The translations under genes and the position numbers were made by a program. Below are positions 40,163 to 48,291 of a stretch of 64,000 nucleotides of DNA, piece after piece (positions within the stretch are counted from its first letter, which is position 1; every line of letters starts with the position of its first letter). This DNA is from a virus, in IMG/VR virus record IMGVR_UViG_3300032288_001804, positions 32,428-96,427 of that record; one strand, 5' to 3'. The notes beneath the pieces were generated by a model. The model worked only from the letters and a program-made list of their open reading frames with translations. It ran no database searches and was not told the DNA's origin.

Positions 40163-40753
40163 TTAAAATTCAAATTCATTATATACTGAAAGTAAAAAAT
40201 CATCCTCCGGCATATGCAGGTTATAATCAATATACTTTCTAGGATTAAAGTATAGTTGAGATACGGGTTTTGTTTTATCTATACTTAAGTACATCTTCCA
40301 TTTCTCAGGATATACTTTAGCAAGCTCGCGTTTAAATTGTCTTACCGCATTAAACGCCCATATTTCTCTATCTTTAATCTTATACTTACTATTATAGTTT
40401 GAGAAAAATATTTTACCTATAGTACCATCTGTTTCCCAGTTCATTGTACTCACTTTATAACCACACTCAAAAGACTTCTTATAGTCTACAACCTGCTTTT
40501 TTCTTGCAGGACACGCGCCAATAAATACATATCCTAACCCTTCTGGTAACTCAATACCATCTCGTGTATTGATTACCGTTCTCCATATCTTCTCACAATG
40601 TGTTGCTATAACGCTTTTAAACGTTAGATAGTCCACATCATCATAACCTTTATGCTTTTCTTTAAAAGCTTTTAAGGTTTTAGCAGTTACTGTTTTAGTA
40701 ACCGGCTTTCTAAATCTGGGAGCATTTAAGTCTGGTTTTCTTATAGCCTGCAT
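40163..40753 (-). CDS. Conserved neck/tail protein, probable ring or tail-completion component (196 aa)
   Basis: A basic N-terminus (PDLNAPRFRKPVTKTVTAKT) precedes a compact domain with a long helix containing FKSVIATHCEKIWRTVIN, the phrase LPEGLGYVFIGACPARKK and a C-terminal acidic tail (MPEDDFLLSVYNEFEF). I believe proteins of this size and look sit just upstream of the ring genes in crAss-like phages, but I recall no proven role. It is the first gene after a terminator, with a candidate promoter upstream and an unusually good AGGAG ribosome site 5 bases before ATG, whereas most genes here lack Shine-Dalgarno sequences. Confidence 0.65.
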   Translation of the reverse strand: MQAIRKPDLNAPRFRKPVTKTVTAKTLKAFKEKHKGYDDVDYLTFKSVIATHCEKIWRTVINTRDGIELPEGLGYVFIGACPARKKQVVDYKKSFECGYKVSTMNWETDGTIGKIFFSNYNSKYKIKDREIWAFNAVRQFKRELAKVYPEKWKMYLSIDKTKPVSQLYFNPRKYIDYNLHMPEDDFLLSVYNEFEF

Positions 40754-40790
40754 ATTCTCCTATTATAATTTACAAAATTTCTTCCAGCTT

Positions 40791-40822
40791 TAAAAGTAAT
40801 ACTTAATCGATTGAGAAACAAA
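40791..40822 (-). promoter_or_regulatory. Candidate promoter of the ring/muzzle operon
   Basis: Minus-strand TTTG (40822-40819), a 20-bp spacer, then TACTTTTA (40798-40791), one base off TAnnTTTG. It follows a terminator and precedes the 196-aa gene with its AGGAG site, the expected place for a promoter. Confidence 0.5.
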
Positions 40823-40830
40823 TATTAGTG

Positions 40831-40857
40831 AAAAACCCCCGAGCCATTGCCCGAGGG
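40831..40857 (-). terminator. Intrinsic terminator after the FnIII-like gene
   Basis: On the minus strand CCCTCGGGC, loop AATG, GCTCGGGGG (9 bp with two G-U pairs), then TTTTT. A second weaker inverted repeat (TTGGTTTAG with CTAACCAA) lies just before it at about 40864-40885. Confidence 0.8.
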
Positions 40858-40895
40858 TCTCTCTTGGTTAGTCACGCTAAACCAACAAACGTGGA

Positions 40896-41450
40896 CTATA
40901 ATACACCTAATGTAGTCACTGCAATAGTGGCTCCAAATGAATAATCTGTACCAGAGTTGCAATAACTTTCTATTTTAATATAGTATGTTGTTGCAGGGGT
41001 TAAGTTAGTTATAGTATAACTTGTAGCACCATACACACTTGAAGGTGAGAATGGACCTACAGGATTAGTAGCTATTGTAAAATTGTAATAATCAGCTCCT
41101 GTATCTTCCCAACTGATTATAAGCGTTGTTGTACCAATGTAACTTGGATGTACATTAATAGGAGGTAAGCAGTCTGTGTTTAGAGAGTTAACAGACATAG
41201 CCTGATACGCATTCTCTAATGATGCTCCAGCGGGTAATGCTGGATAACTATCTCCATTTGCTAATAGTTTTCCAAAGTTAATTATACTATAGTTACCATG
41301 TTTTACACAGGTATCCTGAATAGTCTCATAGCATGGAGTTGGATCCGGGCATTTGATATCAGGGGGACAAGTATATGAAGGTGCAGTTGTAAGGGGGAGA
41401 TCCTTACAACCGCATTTATTATCTGAACAATTACAAGTTTTGCAAGCCAT
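40896..41450 (-). CDS. Cys-rich N-terminus plus fibronectin-III-like domain, putative surface/fibre protein (184 aa)
   Basis: The first 55 residues are Cys/Pro-rich (CKTCNCSDNKCGCKD; CPPDIKCPDPTPC). The C-terminal 90 residues form a fibronectin type III pattern: PPINVHPSYIGTTTLIISW, DYYNFTIA, SYTITNLTPATTYYIKIESYC. Such domains decorate phage capsids and tails and can bind carbohydrate or host surface. It follows the 505-aa protein, whose C-terminus has a related domain, by 10 bp, and is closed by a strong terminator at 40831-40857. Probably a virion surface protein; its exact location is unknown. Confidence 0.7.
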   Translation of the reverse strand: MACKTCNCSDNKCGCKDLPLTTAPSYTCPPDIKCPDPTPCYETIQDTCVKHGNYSIINFGKLLANGDSYPALPAGASLENAYQAMSVNSLNTDCLPPINVHPSYIGTTTLIISWEDTGADYYNFTIATNPVGPFSPSSVYGATSYTITNLTPATTYYIKIESYCNSGTDYSFGATIAVTTLGVL

Positions 41451-41460
41451 AGTTTATATT

Positions 41461-42978
41461 TTATAAAGTTGTACCAGGATAGAATGGTCCAGTTTCGCTA
41501 GATGCTCCAGCAACCATTGTCATTCTAGTTTGATATGTAGTTGCGGTAGTTAAACTACCAAATGTATAATTATAGGCTATTCCTGTAGGAGGATTTACAA
41601 TTGCTGTACTAGAAACAATTCCGGTAAAACTATTATCCCATAATTCTAAATAGTAAGTTACTGGACCTACATAAGTTGGAGTAAATGTAGCTCTAAGCTG
41701 ATCAACTGCTACTGGAGTAATTGTTAATGCTGGAACAGCATTACCTGCTACAAACTCTGTAAAGGTTAGTTCACATTTTTGACCAGTTGATGTAATCAAA
41801 TTTAGACCTCCTGTACCAGTAGTAATTTGATAAGCATAAGCTCCAATACAACCTGTATTAAATGTACCAGGTGCTTCTACTGAAAAATCGATAGTTATAC
41901 TAGTTCCAACTAATGTGCATAAATCAAAACCAGTATTATAATTAAAATATACTCCATTACAATCTGTAATTTGAAGTTGAACATTACCTGCACAAACAAC
42001 GCCAGCTGGAATACTACCTTGAAAGTCTACTGTTAATGTAGTAGTTCCTGGGTCATATGATGAGTTAGCAAGACTTAACATAACTTGATTACAAGCATTA
42101 CAGCAGTTAGTCACAACATTATTTAATGCTGCACGCATATCGCATACTGTAATCCATAAGTTTTGTACTGCTGCTGATAATGTATTAAAATCACCGCTTG
42201 CAGCAGTAACCCATCCTGGGATAAGACCCATAGCTGCATATGGTTGTGATAGTGGTGCTGCACTCTCTAAACCTTCACATTGTTTAGCTAGTACATCATT
42301 AACAACAGTTTGTGCTATTGCACCATTACCTACTACAGCTGTTTTAAGATCGCATAATTCAGCCTCCATTGCTTCTACAAATGTTACAATAGGGATATCT
42401 GTAGATGGTGAGAGGCAACTTGTTGGAACAGTGATTTCGCCGCTATCTGGTGTACAAGGTAATACACAATCCTCAAGTGTTTGTACACGGCTTTGTAACG
42501 ATAAAATGTCTGATTGAACTACCGCTAACGCATCTGCAATTTCACAAACTCTAATACCAATAGCGGTTGCATATTCAGTAAGAGTCATTGTTGTTACTTG
42601 CTGACCAAATTGATTTAGGTAGTAAAAACAAGGTGCAATAGATATAATACAATTATCAGGACATACAGGTACATCTGGTGTAACACCTCCTGAAGCATTT
42701 TGCAATTCACAAAGCTTATCTATAATAAACTGAATAAGGTCATGAATATTCTCAGGCTTAGGACAAATAGGTGGAAAGCATGATAGATCAAAACCAGCAA
42801 TGTCTAGTTGATCTATTAATGTACAAAGCTCTGTTGCTACTTTATAAGTAACATCAGAAATGCTATCCCCTTTGCATAAAGTAATGCATGGAATATCTGG
42901 TCCCTGCCAGATTACGCAGTTACTTGAAACAGGATTGCATCCTGCTTGTGTATTTGTTGGTTGAATCGGTGTTGCCAT
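41461..42978 (-). CDS. Cys-rich fibre-like protein with coiled coil and C-terminal FnIII-like domain (505 aa)
   Basis: The N-terminal third has helical segments ringed by Cys and Pro (CITLCKGDSISDVTYKVATE; CPKPENIHDLIQFIIDKLCE) and a coiled-coil stretch IADALAVVQSDILSLQSRVQ. The middle is beta-rich. The C-terminal 90 residues (PALTITPVAVDQLRATFTP, TYYLELWD, YTFGSLTTATTYQTRMTM) resemble a fibronectin-III fold. This fits a trimeric head or tail fibre. A candidate promoter-like AT stretch (TTTTTTTGTAAATTATA) lies directly before the ATG. Neighbouring genes encode similar Cys-rich surface proteins, so the block probably builds appendages. Receptor binding is inference. Confidence 0.7.
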   Translation of the reverse strand: MATPIQPTNTQAGCNPVSSNCVIWQGPDIPCITLCKGDSISDVTYKVATELCTLIDQLDIAGFDLSCFPPICPKPENIHDLIQFIIDKLCELQNASGGVTPDVPVCPDNCIISIAPCFYYLNQFGQQVTTMTLTEYATAIGIRVCEIADALAVVQSDILSLQSRVQTLEDCVLPCTPDSGEITVPTSCLSPSTDIPIVTFVEAMEAELCDLKTAVVGNGAIAQTVVNDVLAKQCEGLESAAPLSQPYAAMGLIPGWVTAASGDFNTLSAAVQNLWITVCDMRAALNNVVTNCCNACNQVMLSLANSSYDPGTTTLTVDFQGSIPAGVVCAGNVQLQITDCNGVYFNYNTGFDLCTLVGTSITIDFSVEAPGTFNTGCIGAYAYQITTGTGGLNLITSTGQKCELTFTEFVAGNAVPALTITPVAVDQLRATFTPTYVGPVTYYLELWDNSFTGIVSSTAIVNPPTGIAYNYTFGSLTTATTYQTRMTMVAGASSETGPFYPGTTL

Positions 42979-43007
42979 TATATATAATTTACAAAAAAAT
43001 TTACGTT

Positions 43008-43772
43008 TTAACTAGGTTCTGGGCAAATAATTGGAGTAGGTTCAGCAGTAATTTGTCCACATGCTGGTGTATAATACGTTGCCGCTAAATCAGCTAGTTC
43101 TTTTTTAATAAGTATTTTTTCGGTGTTAATATCACATTCGCTATTAATACCATACTTTAAGTTCTTAAACATTTTATAGTAAGCATTTGCAAACTGAGTA
43201 TTAGTTCTAATATCACATTGCGAAGGCATCTTATAAAATACTCTATTTGGAGCAGGTATAATCCTGGTATATTTAGGTGGTTCTGGGCCAAGGCAGCAAT
43301 CACAATCTTCATAAGATTTTATTACTGTTACATCATCTCCAGATTCGGCTGCAATTTGATCAACTACTTCCCAGCAACCTGTTTGATCAATTGCTGAATT
43401 AGGACTAGTAATATTGATAACAGCTCCTAAAAAAGGTACAAGTCCTAATTCAGCTTGAGAATAAACCGTAAATATTTGTTTTGTCTTACAGTTTTTTATA
43501 GTAAAATAAGTAGGACAAGGATCATTATATATACTAACAGTCTCATTTGCTGGTGCTAATTGTACAAATGTATCGCATTCAGAACATGATTCTGTACAAC
43601 AAACATTTACTAATGTATAAATACCAGGAAAAGATAGATTATCAATAGTTATAACATTACCATTGTCATAAAGATCAAACCAAAAATTATAAGTACTAGA
43701 ACCTTCATCCCCTATTTGAAGATATATTTCATGGTTAGTACCACATCTTTTTATTATTGCACAGCAAGCCAT
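43008..43772 (-). CDS. Cys-rich virion protein containing the repeated 'GCWEV...CDCCL' domain (254 aa)
   Basis: Residues about 86-161 form a Cys domain: YFTIKNC, FLGAVINI, GCWEVVD, then VTVIKSYEDCDCCL. The same domain appears near both ends of the neighbouring 599-aa protein. The N-terminal 80 residues look like a divergent version (CCAIIKRC ... CCTESCSECDTFVQL). The C-terminal 85 residues are helical (ANAYYKMFKNLKYGIN; EKILIKKELADLAATYY), which suggests a separate anchoring part. The gene follows the 599-aa gene by a single base. I infer a surface-exposed virion protein; the domain's function is unknown to me. Confidence 0.7.
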   Translation of the reverse strand: MACCAIIKRCGTNHEIYLQIGDEGSSTYNFWFDLYDNGNVITIDNLSFPGIYTLVNVCCTESCSECDTFVQLAPANETVSIYNDPCPTYFTIKNCKTKQIFTVYSQAELGLVPFLGAVINITSPNSAIDQTGCWEVVDQIAAESGDDVTVIKSYEDCDCCLGPEPPKYTRIIPAPNRVFYKMPSQCDIRTNTQFANAYYKMFKNLKYGINSECDINTEKILIKKELADLAATYYTPACGQITAEPTPIICPEPS

Positions 43773-43773
43773 A

Positions 43774-45573
43774 TTAGTTACATTGATATTTTAAACAACA
43801 TTCGCAATCATCATAAGCTTTAATAACAGTTACATTAACAAATTCACCTGTACAATTAAAGGTTTCTAAAATTGTCCAACAAGTATTTGGATAATCTGCA
43901 ATTTGAATAACCTTACCAGAATACAAACTTAAATCTGTATTTGAATGAAAATATATTTCAGGATTATCACAGTTAGTAATAAGATAGCATGGATTAATTT
44001 GTATAAATTCCTCACACTCTTGACAAGTTGTAAATGAACTTGTAATAGTTACTATACCTATTGGAGTTGAGTTAGCACAATTACTAGATACTGTAACAAA
44101 TAAACATTCCTCTAAACCCTCAAATACTATAATGCTTCCTACATATGCTGCTAGATAATCAAATCCTAAGTTATTAGTATTTACAGTTGCATATAAACTA
44201 CCATCTTTACAGTTAATTAAATCATAGCAACAAGTAGTATAATTTGATGTTGAGCATTCGCACTCACCAGTTATAGTATTTAAAACACAAGGACTACTAC
44301 ATATAGCAGGTGTTTCAGTATTTGGACAAAGTAAACTTTGCACTATACTATCTTTAATAGCTGCTAAAGATATAGAATCAAATAATGACATAAAATAATC
44401 AGGATCTCCTGCAATATTGTTACTACAAAATCTATTAGTAGATGTATATGTACAAGACCAGTTTACACAAGGAGTAAATATTGGACTAGTATTAAGACTG
44501 CAAGGTGTAGTAGACCAAGCTGGATTTGTAACACCTGATGTACCACCTGTATTACCTACTAATGAATCTCTTGTTGCATAATATTCTAGTGTGCCAGTAC
44601 CTGTAGTTTCACCAACTATCATTAATGTTATATCGCATGCAACTGGTGTACCTGCTGATCCAGATTTTATAGTTTGAGCTAAATCCATAGCCCCATTATA
44701 AGCTTGACATCTATATAGTTGATAGTTTGAGTTAGTACAACTTCCAGAACCAAGTGTTGTATTAGGAACCACTGTACCATTGTATGTACCAGAATAAGCC
44801 CAACTTGGAAAACCGTCTGTGATAAATAAGATTCTTCTTGCTACGGTAGGGTCTGAATTTCTATTATTTGGACCAGTAATATTATCATAGCCTACAGATA
44901 ATCCACTAACTGTATTTGTGCTTCCTGCTGAATATACAATAAAATTTGATATAGCTTGTTTTATAGTTCCACCAGTAGGACTACTTGTCCATGCTGTTGG
45001 TCCACCTGATAAGTCTAAAATATTTTGATCATTTGATAACTGAAGTGCATTGTTAAATCTTACAATACCTATTTGAACATCACCACTAACTATTCTATCT
45101 TCACCATTAGTTCCGTTAATATCATCAACTAATGTTACTAGAAAAGCTTTTAAGTTATCTAGTTCTGTTTGACTTATAGAAGATGATGCGTCAACAACTA
45201 ATGTTAAATCCATTTTACAATTAGCTGGTGCACCAACACATAATCCAGATGCAGCATTATAAGTATAACCTTCTGGACATACAGGTGTTGAACTTTCACA
45301 TAATTGATTACTAGTATTGTAAGTATAACCTGGAGGACATCCACATTGACTAGCTAATGCATCTAAACAATCTTGACAAATATCAAAAGACAACAATACA
45401 CCTAATGTTTCAGGTGAAATTGCTGAATCTTTAATTACTTCCCAACAAGTATCTGGATATTGTTGAGTATAGATAAATTTACCAAAATAGGTATCTATGG
45501 TAGGCGTTAGCGTACTATCTGTATAGATATCCGGTAATAATCCAGCACAATCATGTAATCTGTATGTTGCCAT
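43774..45573 (-). CDS. Von Willebrand factor A domain virion protein with flanking Cys-domain repeats (599 aa)
   Basis: Residues about 119-420 carry a vWA domain with a complete MIDAS metal site: D128-A-S130-S-S132 (DxSxS), T203 and D253 in LFITDG. Such domains bind ligands through a divalent cation and are common in adhesins. Before it, two CPxGYTYN...LC units (79-118) form a Cys-rich stalk. A third type of domain, seen at about 5-70, 441-515 and 520-597, has the pattern YxLxNC, YxGKVIxI, TCWxI, then CxxCL; one more copy lies in the next gene. The start ATG overlaps the stop of the 44-aa gene. This reads as a host-surface adhesin on the virion, a role inferred from domains. Confidence 0.8.
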   Translation of the reverse strand: MATYRLHDCAGLLPDIYTDSTLTPTIDTYFGKFIYTQQYPDTCWEVIKDSAISPETLGVLLSFDICQDCLDALASQCGCPPGYTYNTSNQLCESSTPVCPEGYTYNAASGLCVGAPANCKMDLTLVVDASSSISQTELDNLKAFLVTLVDDINGTNGEDRIVSGDVQIGIVRFNNALQLSNDQNILDLSGGPTAWTSSPTGGTIKQAISNFIVYSAGSTNTVSGLSVGYDNITGPNNRNSDPTVARRILFITDGFPSWAYSGTYNGTVVPNTTLGSGSCTNSNYQLYRCQAYNGAMDLAQTIKSGSAGTPVACDITLMIVGETTGTGTLEYYATRDSLVGNTGGTSGVTNPAWSTTPCSLNTSPIFTPCVNWSCTYTSTNRFCSNNIAGDPDYFMSLFDSISLAAIKDSIVQSLLCPNTETPAICSSPCVLNTITGECECSTSNYTTCCYDLINCKDGSLYATVNTNNLGFDYLAAYVGSIIVFEGLEECLFVTVSSNCANSTPIGIVTITSSFTTCQECEEFIQINPCYLITNCDNPEIYFHSNTDLSLYSGKVIQIADYPNTCWTILETFNCTGEFVNVTVIKAYDDCECCLKYQCN

Positions 45574-45707
45574 TATTTAGTTTCTTTTACCTGCACACTT
45601 GGTTTATAAGTATGCACGCATTTTACGCAAATTTGTTTACCATCTGGTGCAGTACGTCTTTGACATCCACACCCTAATTTTGCTCCACAGTTTGGACATT
45701 TACTCAT
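45573..45707 (-). CDS. Small zinc-ribbon-like protein (44 aa)
   Basis: The frame begins MSKCPNCGAKLGCGCQRR and continues to QICVKCVHTYKP, giving CPxCG, CGC and CVKC knuckles that could bind zinc. It ends with TAA at 45575-45573, overlapping the ATG of the vWA gene by one base, which is the same coupling seen at other real gene pairs here. An AAACCAACA leader precedes the start, as for two other genes in the window. The role is unknown; many phages carry such mini zinc ribbons among structural genes. Confidence 0.65.
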   Translation of the reverse strand: MSKCPNCGAKLGCGCQRRTAPDGKQICVKCVHTYKPSVQVKETK

Positions 45708-45731
45708 AATATGTTGGTTTTAAAGTTACTA

Positions 45732-46289
45732 TTAGCAAGTTCCGCATCCGCACCCACATGATAGCTTATCTAGTTTAGCTAACACGTAAGTGTAGATAGC
45801 CATACCCTCTTCAGGTGTATGACAATATTCTACTTTTGCTTTAGCTGCTTTTAGCATTGTCGATAGGAGGTTTATTTCCCGCAACTTTTCTTTCATTGGG
45901 CCTACTGGCTCGCAATTAGGAACATCTAGGCAACAAAGCAAGTTATTAATTTTATTTAAGGCTTGAGATATACGCAAATGGTTGTATTCTACATATACCA
46001 CATCATTAGGTGCTACACTGTAGCGAATAACATATACCCCATCCGGTAAATCATTTCTATATGAATCACAGTTTGTAAGCTGTAATCCTAAATCACACGC
46101 AGTAAGATTTACTACAAACTCAGTACCCATATCTGTAATCTCTGCACTTGTAGTAAATCCAGGTGCGGTAATTTGCAACTTAGGACATTCTACTGGTACA
46201 TTTTGATTATAGGTAGTCATGTCTACTATACGCAGTAAACAGTTACTTAAAGTATCTGGAAATTCTAAAGCTAATTGATGTTGTGCCAT
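45732..46289 (-). CDS. Conserved virion-region protein with Cys-rich tail (185 aa)
   Basis: A beta-rich N-terminal half (MAQHQLALEFPDTLSNCLLR, then DMTTYNQNVPVECPKLQITA) is followed by a helical C-terminal part (MKEKLREINLLSTMLKAAKA) and ends in CGCGCGTC. I believe this organisation (FP..L...L.D.S.Y at the N-terminus) recurs among structural genes of Bacteroidota phages, without a function known to me. It is the first gene after the bidirectional terminator at 46329-46353 and starts the Cys-rich surface-protein block. Several Cys residues could form disulfides or bind metal outside the cell. Confidence 0.65.
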   Translation of the reverse strand: MAQHQLALEFPDTLSNCLLRIVDMTTYNQNVPVECPKLQITAPGFTTSAEITDMGTEFVVNLTACDLGLQLTNCDSYRNDLPDGVYVIRYSVAPNDVVYVEYNHLRISQALNKINNLLCCLDVPNCEPVGPMKEKLREINLLSTMLKAAKAKVEYCHTPEEGMAIYTYVLAKLDKLSCGCGCGTC

Positions 46290-46321
46290 AGTACTAAGTT
46301 ACAAAGATATAGTGTAAAAAT

Positions 46322-46360
46322 AAAAAAAGGGAGGGAGTTTTTTAACCCCTCCCTTTTTTA
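46322..46360. terminator. Bidirectional terminator after the 441-aa gene
   Basis: GGGAGGG ... CCCTCCC pair over 46329-46353, flanked by seven A on one side and six T on the other, so a hairpin with a U-tract can form on either strand. It separates the 441-aa unit from the Cys-rich surface-protein block. Confidence 0.8.
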
Positions 46361-46376
46361 TAAGTTTTAGTTAAGA

Positions 46377-47702
46377 TTAAAGAATCGGTGCAGTTACCGG
46401 CTCAACTGGAATACAAGTACTTGGGCAAGTATACTCAGTTAGTGTAGTACAACCTGAACCTGCATTTTCCAACCATGCTGTTACAAAATCTTCAAAATCT
46501 GTATTGCGACCATCTGTAACAATTTCTAACAAGTACTGGTCATTATCAAATGTTCCAGTTGGGTTGTTGAAACGTGGTACATTGTGTTGAATGTAATAGC
46601 GAGTATAAGTGTTGTTTTTATTAATAGCATCAAATACATCTGTACCATTAGTAATCTCACGGATACGCAAATCTTGTCCAGTATAGAAAGGTTGTTGCAT
46701 GTAACCTTCAGTTAAGATAAGGTCACGGATGATGTTTTCACCATAACCAGCTCCTTGGATTGCATCACAAGTATTAGTTGCGCAAAGACCTTGGAAAGCA
46801 CATGGGTCACCGTTAAGATCTACTTCAGAAGCATAAATTTTAACTGGCTCCAATTTAGCAATGATAGAATCATTTGGGTAGAAAGTACATGTTCCAAAAG
46901 TAGTATCTACATAAGCTCCGTTAATGATAAGACCTCCAAGAGTATCTTCAGGTGTAGCATTAGCAGGAAGAGTAGAAGGATTTTGAACATATCCCAACAA
47001 CAAATCTAAGTTTGTTGTAGAAGAAGTACCATCTCCAATTTGAGCCCAAGTTGTTCCAGCATCAGTTGAATAAGTAAGCTGAACTTGAATAAATGGGTTA
47101 ATCAAAGGTGAGTTCAACAATTGGTAAGCCCAGTTAACATATACAATCAATGGGTTAACAGGAGTTGGAGCAATTGCATCAGCAGGACAACATCCAGTGT
47201 AAGCAGCTGCAATATAGTAAGTGTTACGAGTTAACGTACGCAATACTGGAGAACCTTTGATGTCTACACGTAAGTTGTAAGTTTCACCACACAAAAACTC
47301 TTTAGTACAAGAAGCGCTATACGTAGGGGACTCTGGATCAAAGTTGTTTTGATTAAGACCTACAGTAAGCTGAGCTTGTTGTTTCTCACAAGAATCAACA
47401 ACATAGAAAGATGATACATACTTAGGGTTGATAGTCTTAGACTTTACAGTCTCAGAGTATCCACCGTGATAAGGACCAATTTTGTCATTTGGGTGAATAG
47501 AAGTTGAAATTAATACTAAAGGACAACTTGTAGTTGTTGGTCCTGCTAAGTCAGCTGGTGTTACCCAAGTCTTAGGATCTACAAAAGTAAATTGCGCAGG
47601 ACGAGTTTCTGGAGTAAAAGCTGAACTAGCTAGACCTCCTGTTGTAGTAAAACCATCGGTTCCTACAAACGTCTTTTGAAAGGCGTGATTAAAATAAGCC
47701 AT
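46377..47702 (-). CDS. Probable abundant virion structural protein in its own transcription unit (441 aa)
   Basis: The N-terminus MAYFNHAFQKTFVGTDGFTT is of a type I associate with structural proteins of Bacteroidota phages. The protein is beta-rich with few Lys and several Cys, and has no membrane segment. The gene is isolated by a 65-bp upstream gap and a strong bidirectional terminator downstream. Its leader (AACCCTTAAA followed by an A-rich stretch and ATGGC) nearly repeats the leader of the major capsid gene. Both points suggest high expression, as for a capsid-decorating, tail or head-fibre protein. I cannot choose between those. It shows no resemblance to enzymes I know. Confidence 0.75.
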   Translation of the reverse strand: MAYFNHAFQKTFVGTDGFTTTGGLASSAFTPETRPAQFTFVDPKTWVTPADLAGPTTTSCPLVLISTSIHPNDKIGPYHGGYSETVKSKTINPKYVSSFYVVDSCEKQQAQLTVGLNQNNFDPESPTYSASCTKEFLCGETYNLRVDIKGSPVLRTLTRNTYYIAAAYTGCCPADAIAPTPVNPLIVYVNWAYQLLNSPLINPFIQVQLTYSTDAGTTWAQIGDGTSSTTNLDLLLGYVQNPSTLPANATPEDTLGGLIINGAYVDTTFGTCTFYPNDSIIAKLEPVKIYASEVDLNGDPCAFQGLCATNTCDAIQGAGYGENIIRDLILTEGYMQQPFYTGQDLRIREITNGTDVFDAINKNNTYTRYYIQHNVPRFNNPTGTFDNDQYLLEIVTDGRNTDFEDFVTAWLENAGSGCTTLTEYTCPSTCIPVEPVTAPIL

Positions 47703-47735
47703 TGTTTTTTGTTTTTAAGGGTTATAAATATATAT

Positions 47736-47767
47736 TTAATATAAGAAAAGTATTTCTACTTTCCAAA
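47736..47767 (-). promoter_or_regulatory. Candidate promoter of the 441-aa gene
   Basis: Minus-strand TTTG (47767-47764), a 20-bp spacer, then TATATTAA (47743-47736). The -33 box fits; the -7 box has two mismatches. A TATATTTA also lies closer to the gene at 47732-47725. Confidence 0.35.
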
Positions 47768-48289
47768 TTATTTTAAGAAAAGTAATTTGTACTTAGTAGA
47801 GTTTATAGCATCCTTAACTAAGTCTAGGTTATTTACTATCTCAGAGTATGGCATCATACCCTGTAGTTTATTTACCATATTATACATATCTCTAAGATAG
47901 GCCACAGCATCTGCTGTATTATCTAAAGTACGTATTGGCATTTCTTTATAGCTTAATATTTTCTCGGCCACACCTTGATAGCCTTCTATAAGAGTATCGG
48001 CATGACCGTGTAAGCCATCATAAAAATCACCAAGAGCTTTATGAGCAGCATAAGAACCTTCTCCTGTAATTTTTAAATGTAATCTATGAAAACTTACAGC
48101 AGCATTCATCATCTCTGTTGCACATGCAGCAGTCATAGTATCTAATGAGCTACCTCCTACTCCAGCATCAGGAGTAGGCTGTGGTTTTGCAGGCTCTTCT
48201 TTAGGTTGAGTTACAGTAACCGTAGGTCTACTAAGTTTTTTAATAGGCTCAGGATTTCTCTTTAATAAGTTTCTTGGTTGTTCAGCCAT
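47768..48289 (-). CDS. Ferritin/Dps-like four-helix protein in the structural cluster (173 aa)
   Basis: A disordered Pro/Lys-rich N-terminus (1-45) leads into a helical domain with H68, H71, H83, D98 and E102 in the pattern FHRLHLKITGEGSYAAHKAL then FYDGLHGHADTLIEGYQG. The His/Asp/Glu spacing resembles ferritin-like and Dps proteins and an uncharacterised phage family of that fold. A Dps-like protein could protect or compact DNA or store iron. Its place among head genes suggests it is made late and may be in the virion. It is adjacent (2 bp) to the ring-like 234-aa gene. The metal site is inferred from sequence only. Confidence 0.6.
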   Translation of the reverse strand: MAEQPRNLLKRNPEPIKKLSRPTVTVTQPKEEPAKPQPTPDAGVGGSSLDTMTAACATEMMNAAVSFHRLHLKITGEGSYAAHKALGDFYDGLHGHADTLIEGYQGVAEKILSYKEMPIRTLDNTADAVAYLRDMYNMVNKLQGMMPYSEIVNNLDLVKDAINSTKYKLLFLK

Positions 48290-48291
48290 GA

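Noticed and set aside
40858-40895. Inverted repeat before the terminator as a possible tRNA or small RNA
   Set aside because: Only one short imperfect stem is present; no cloverleaf and no TTCRA-type arm.
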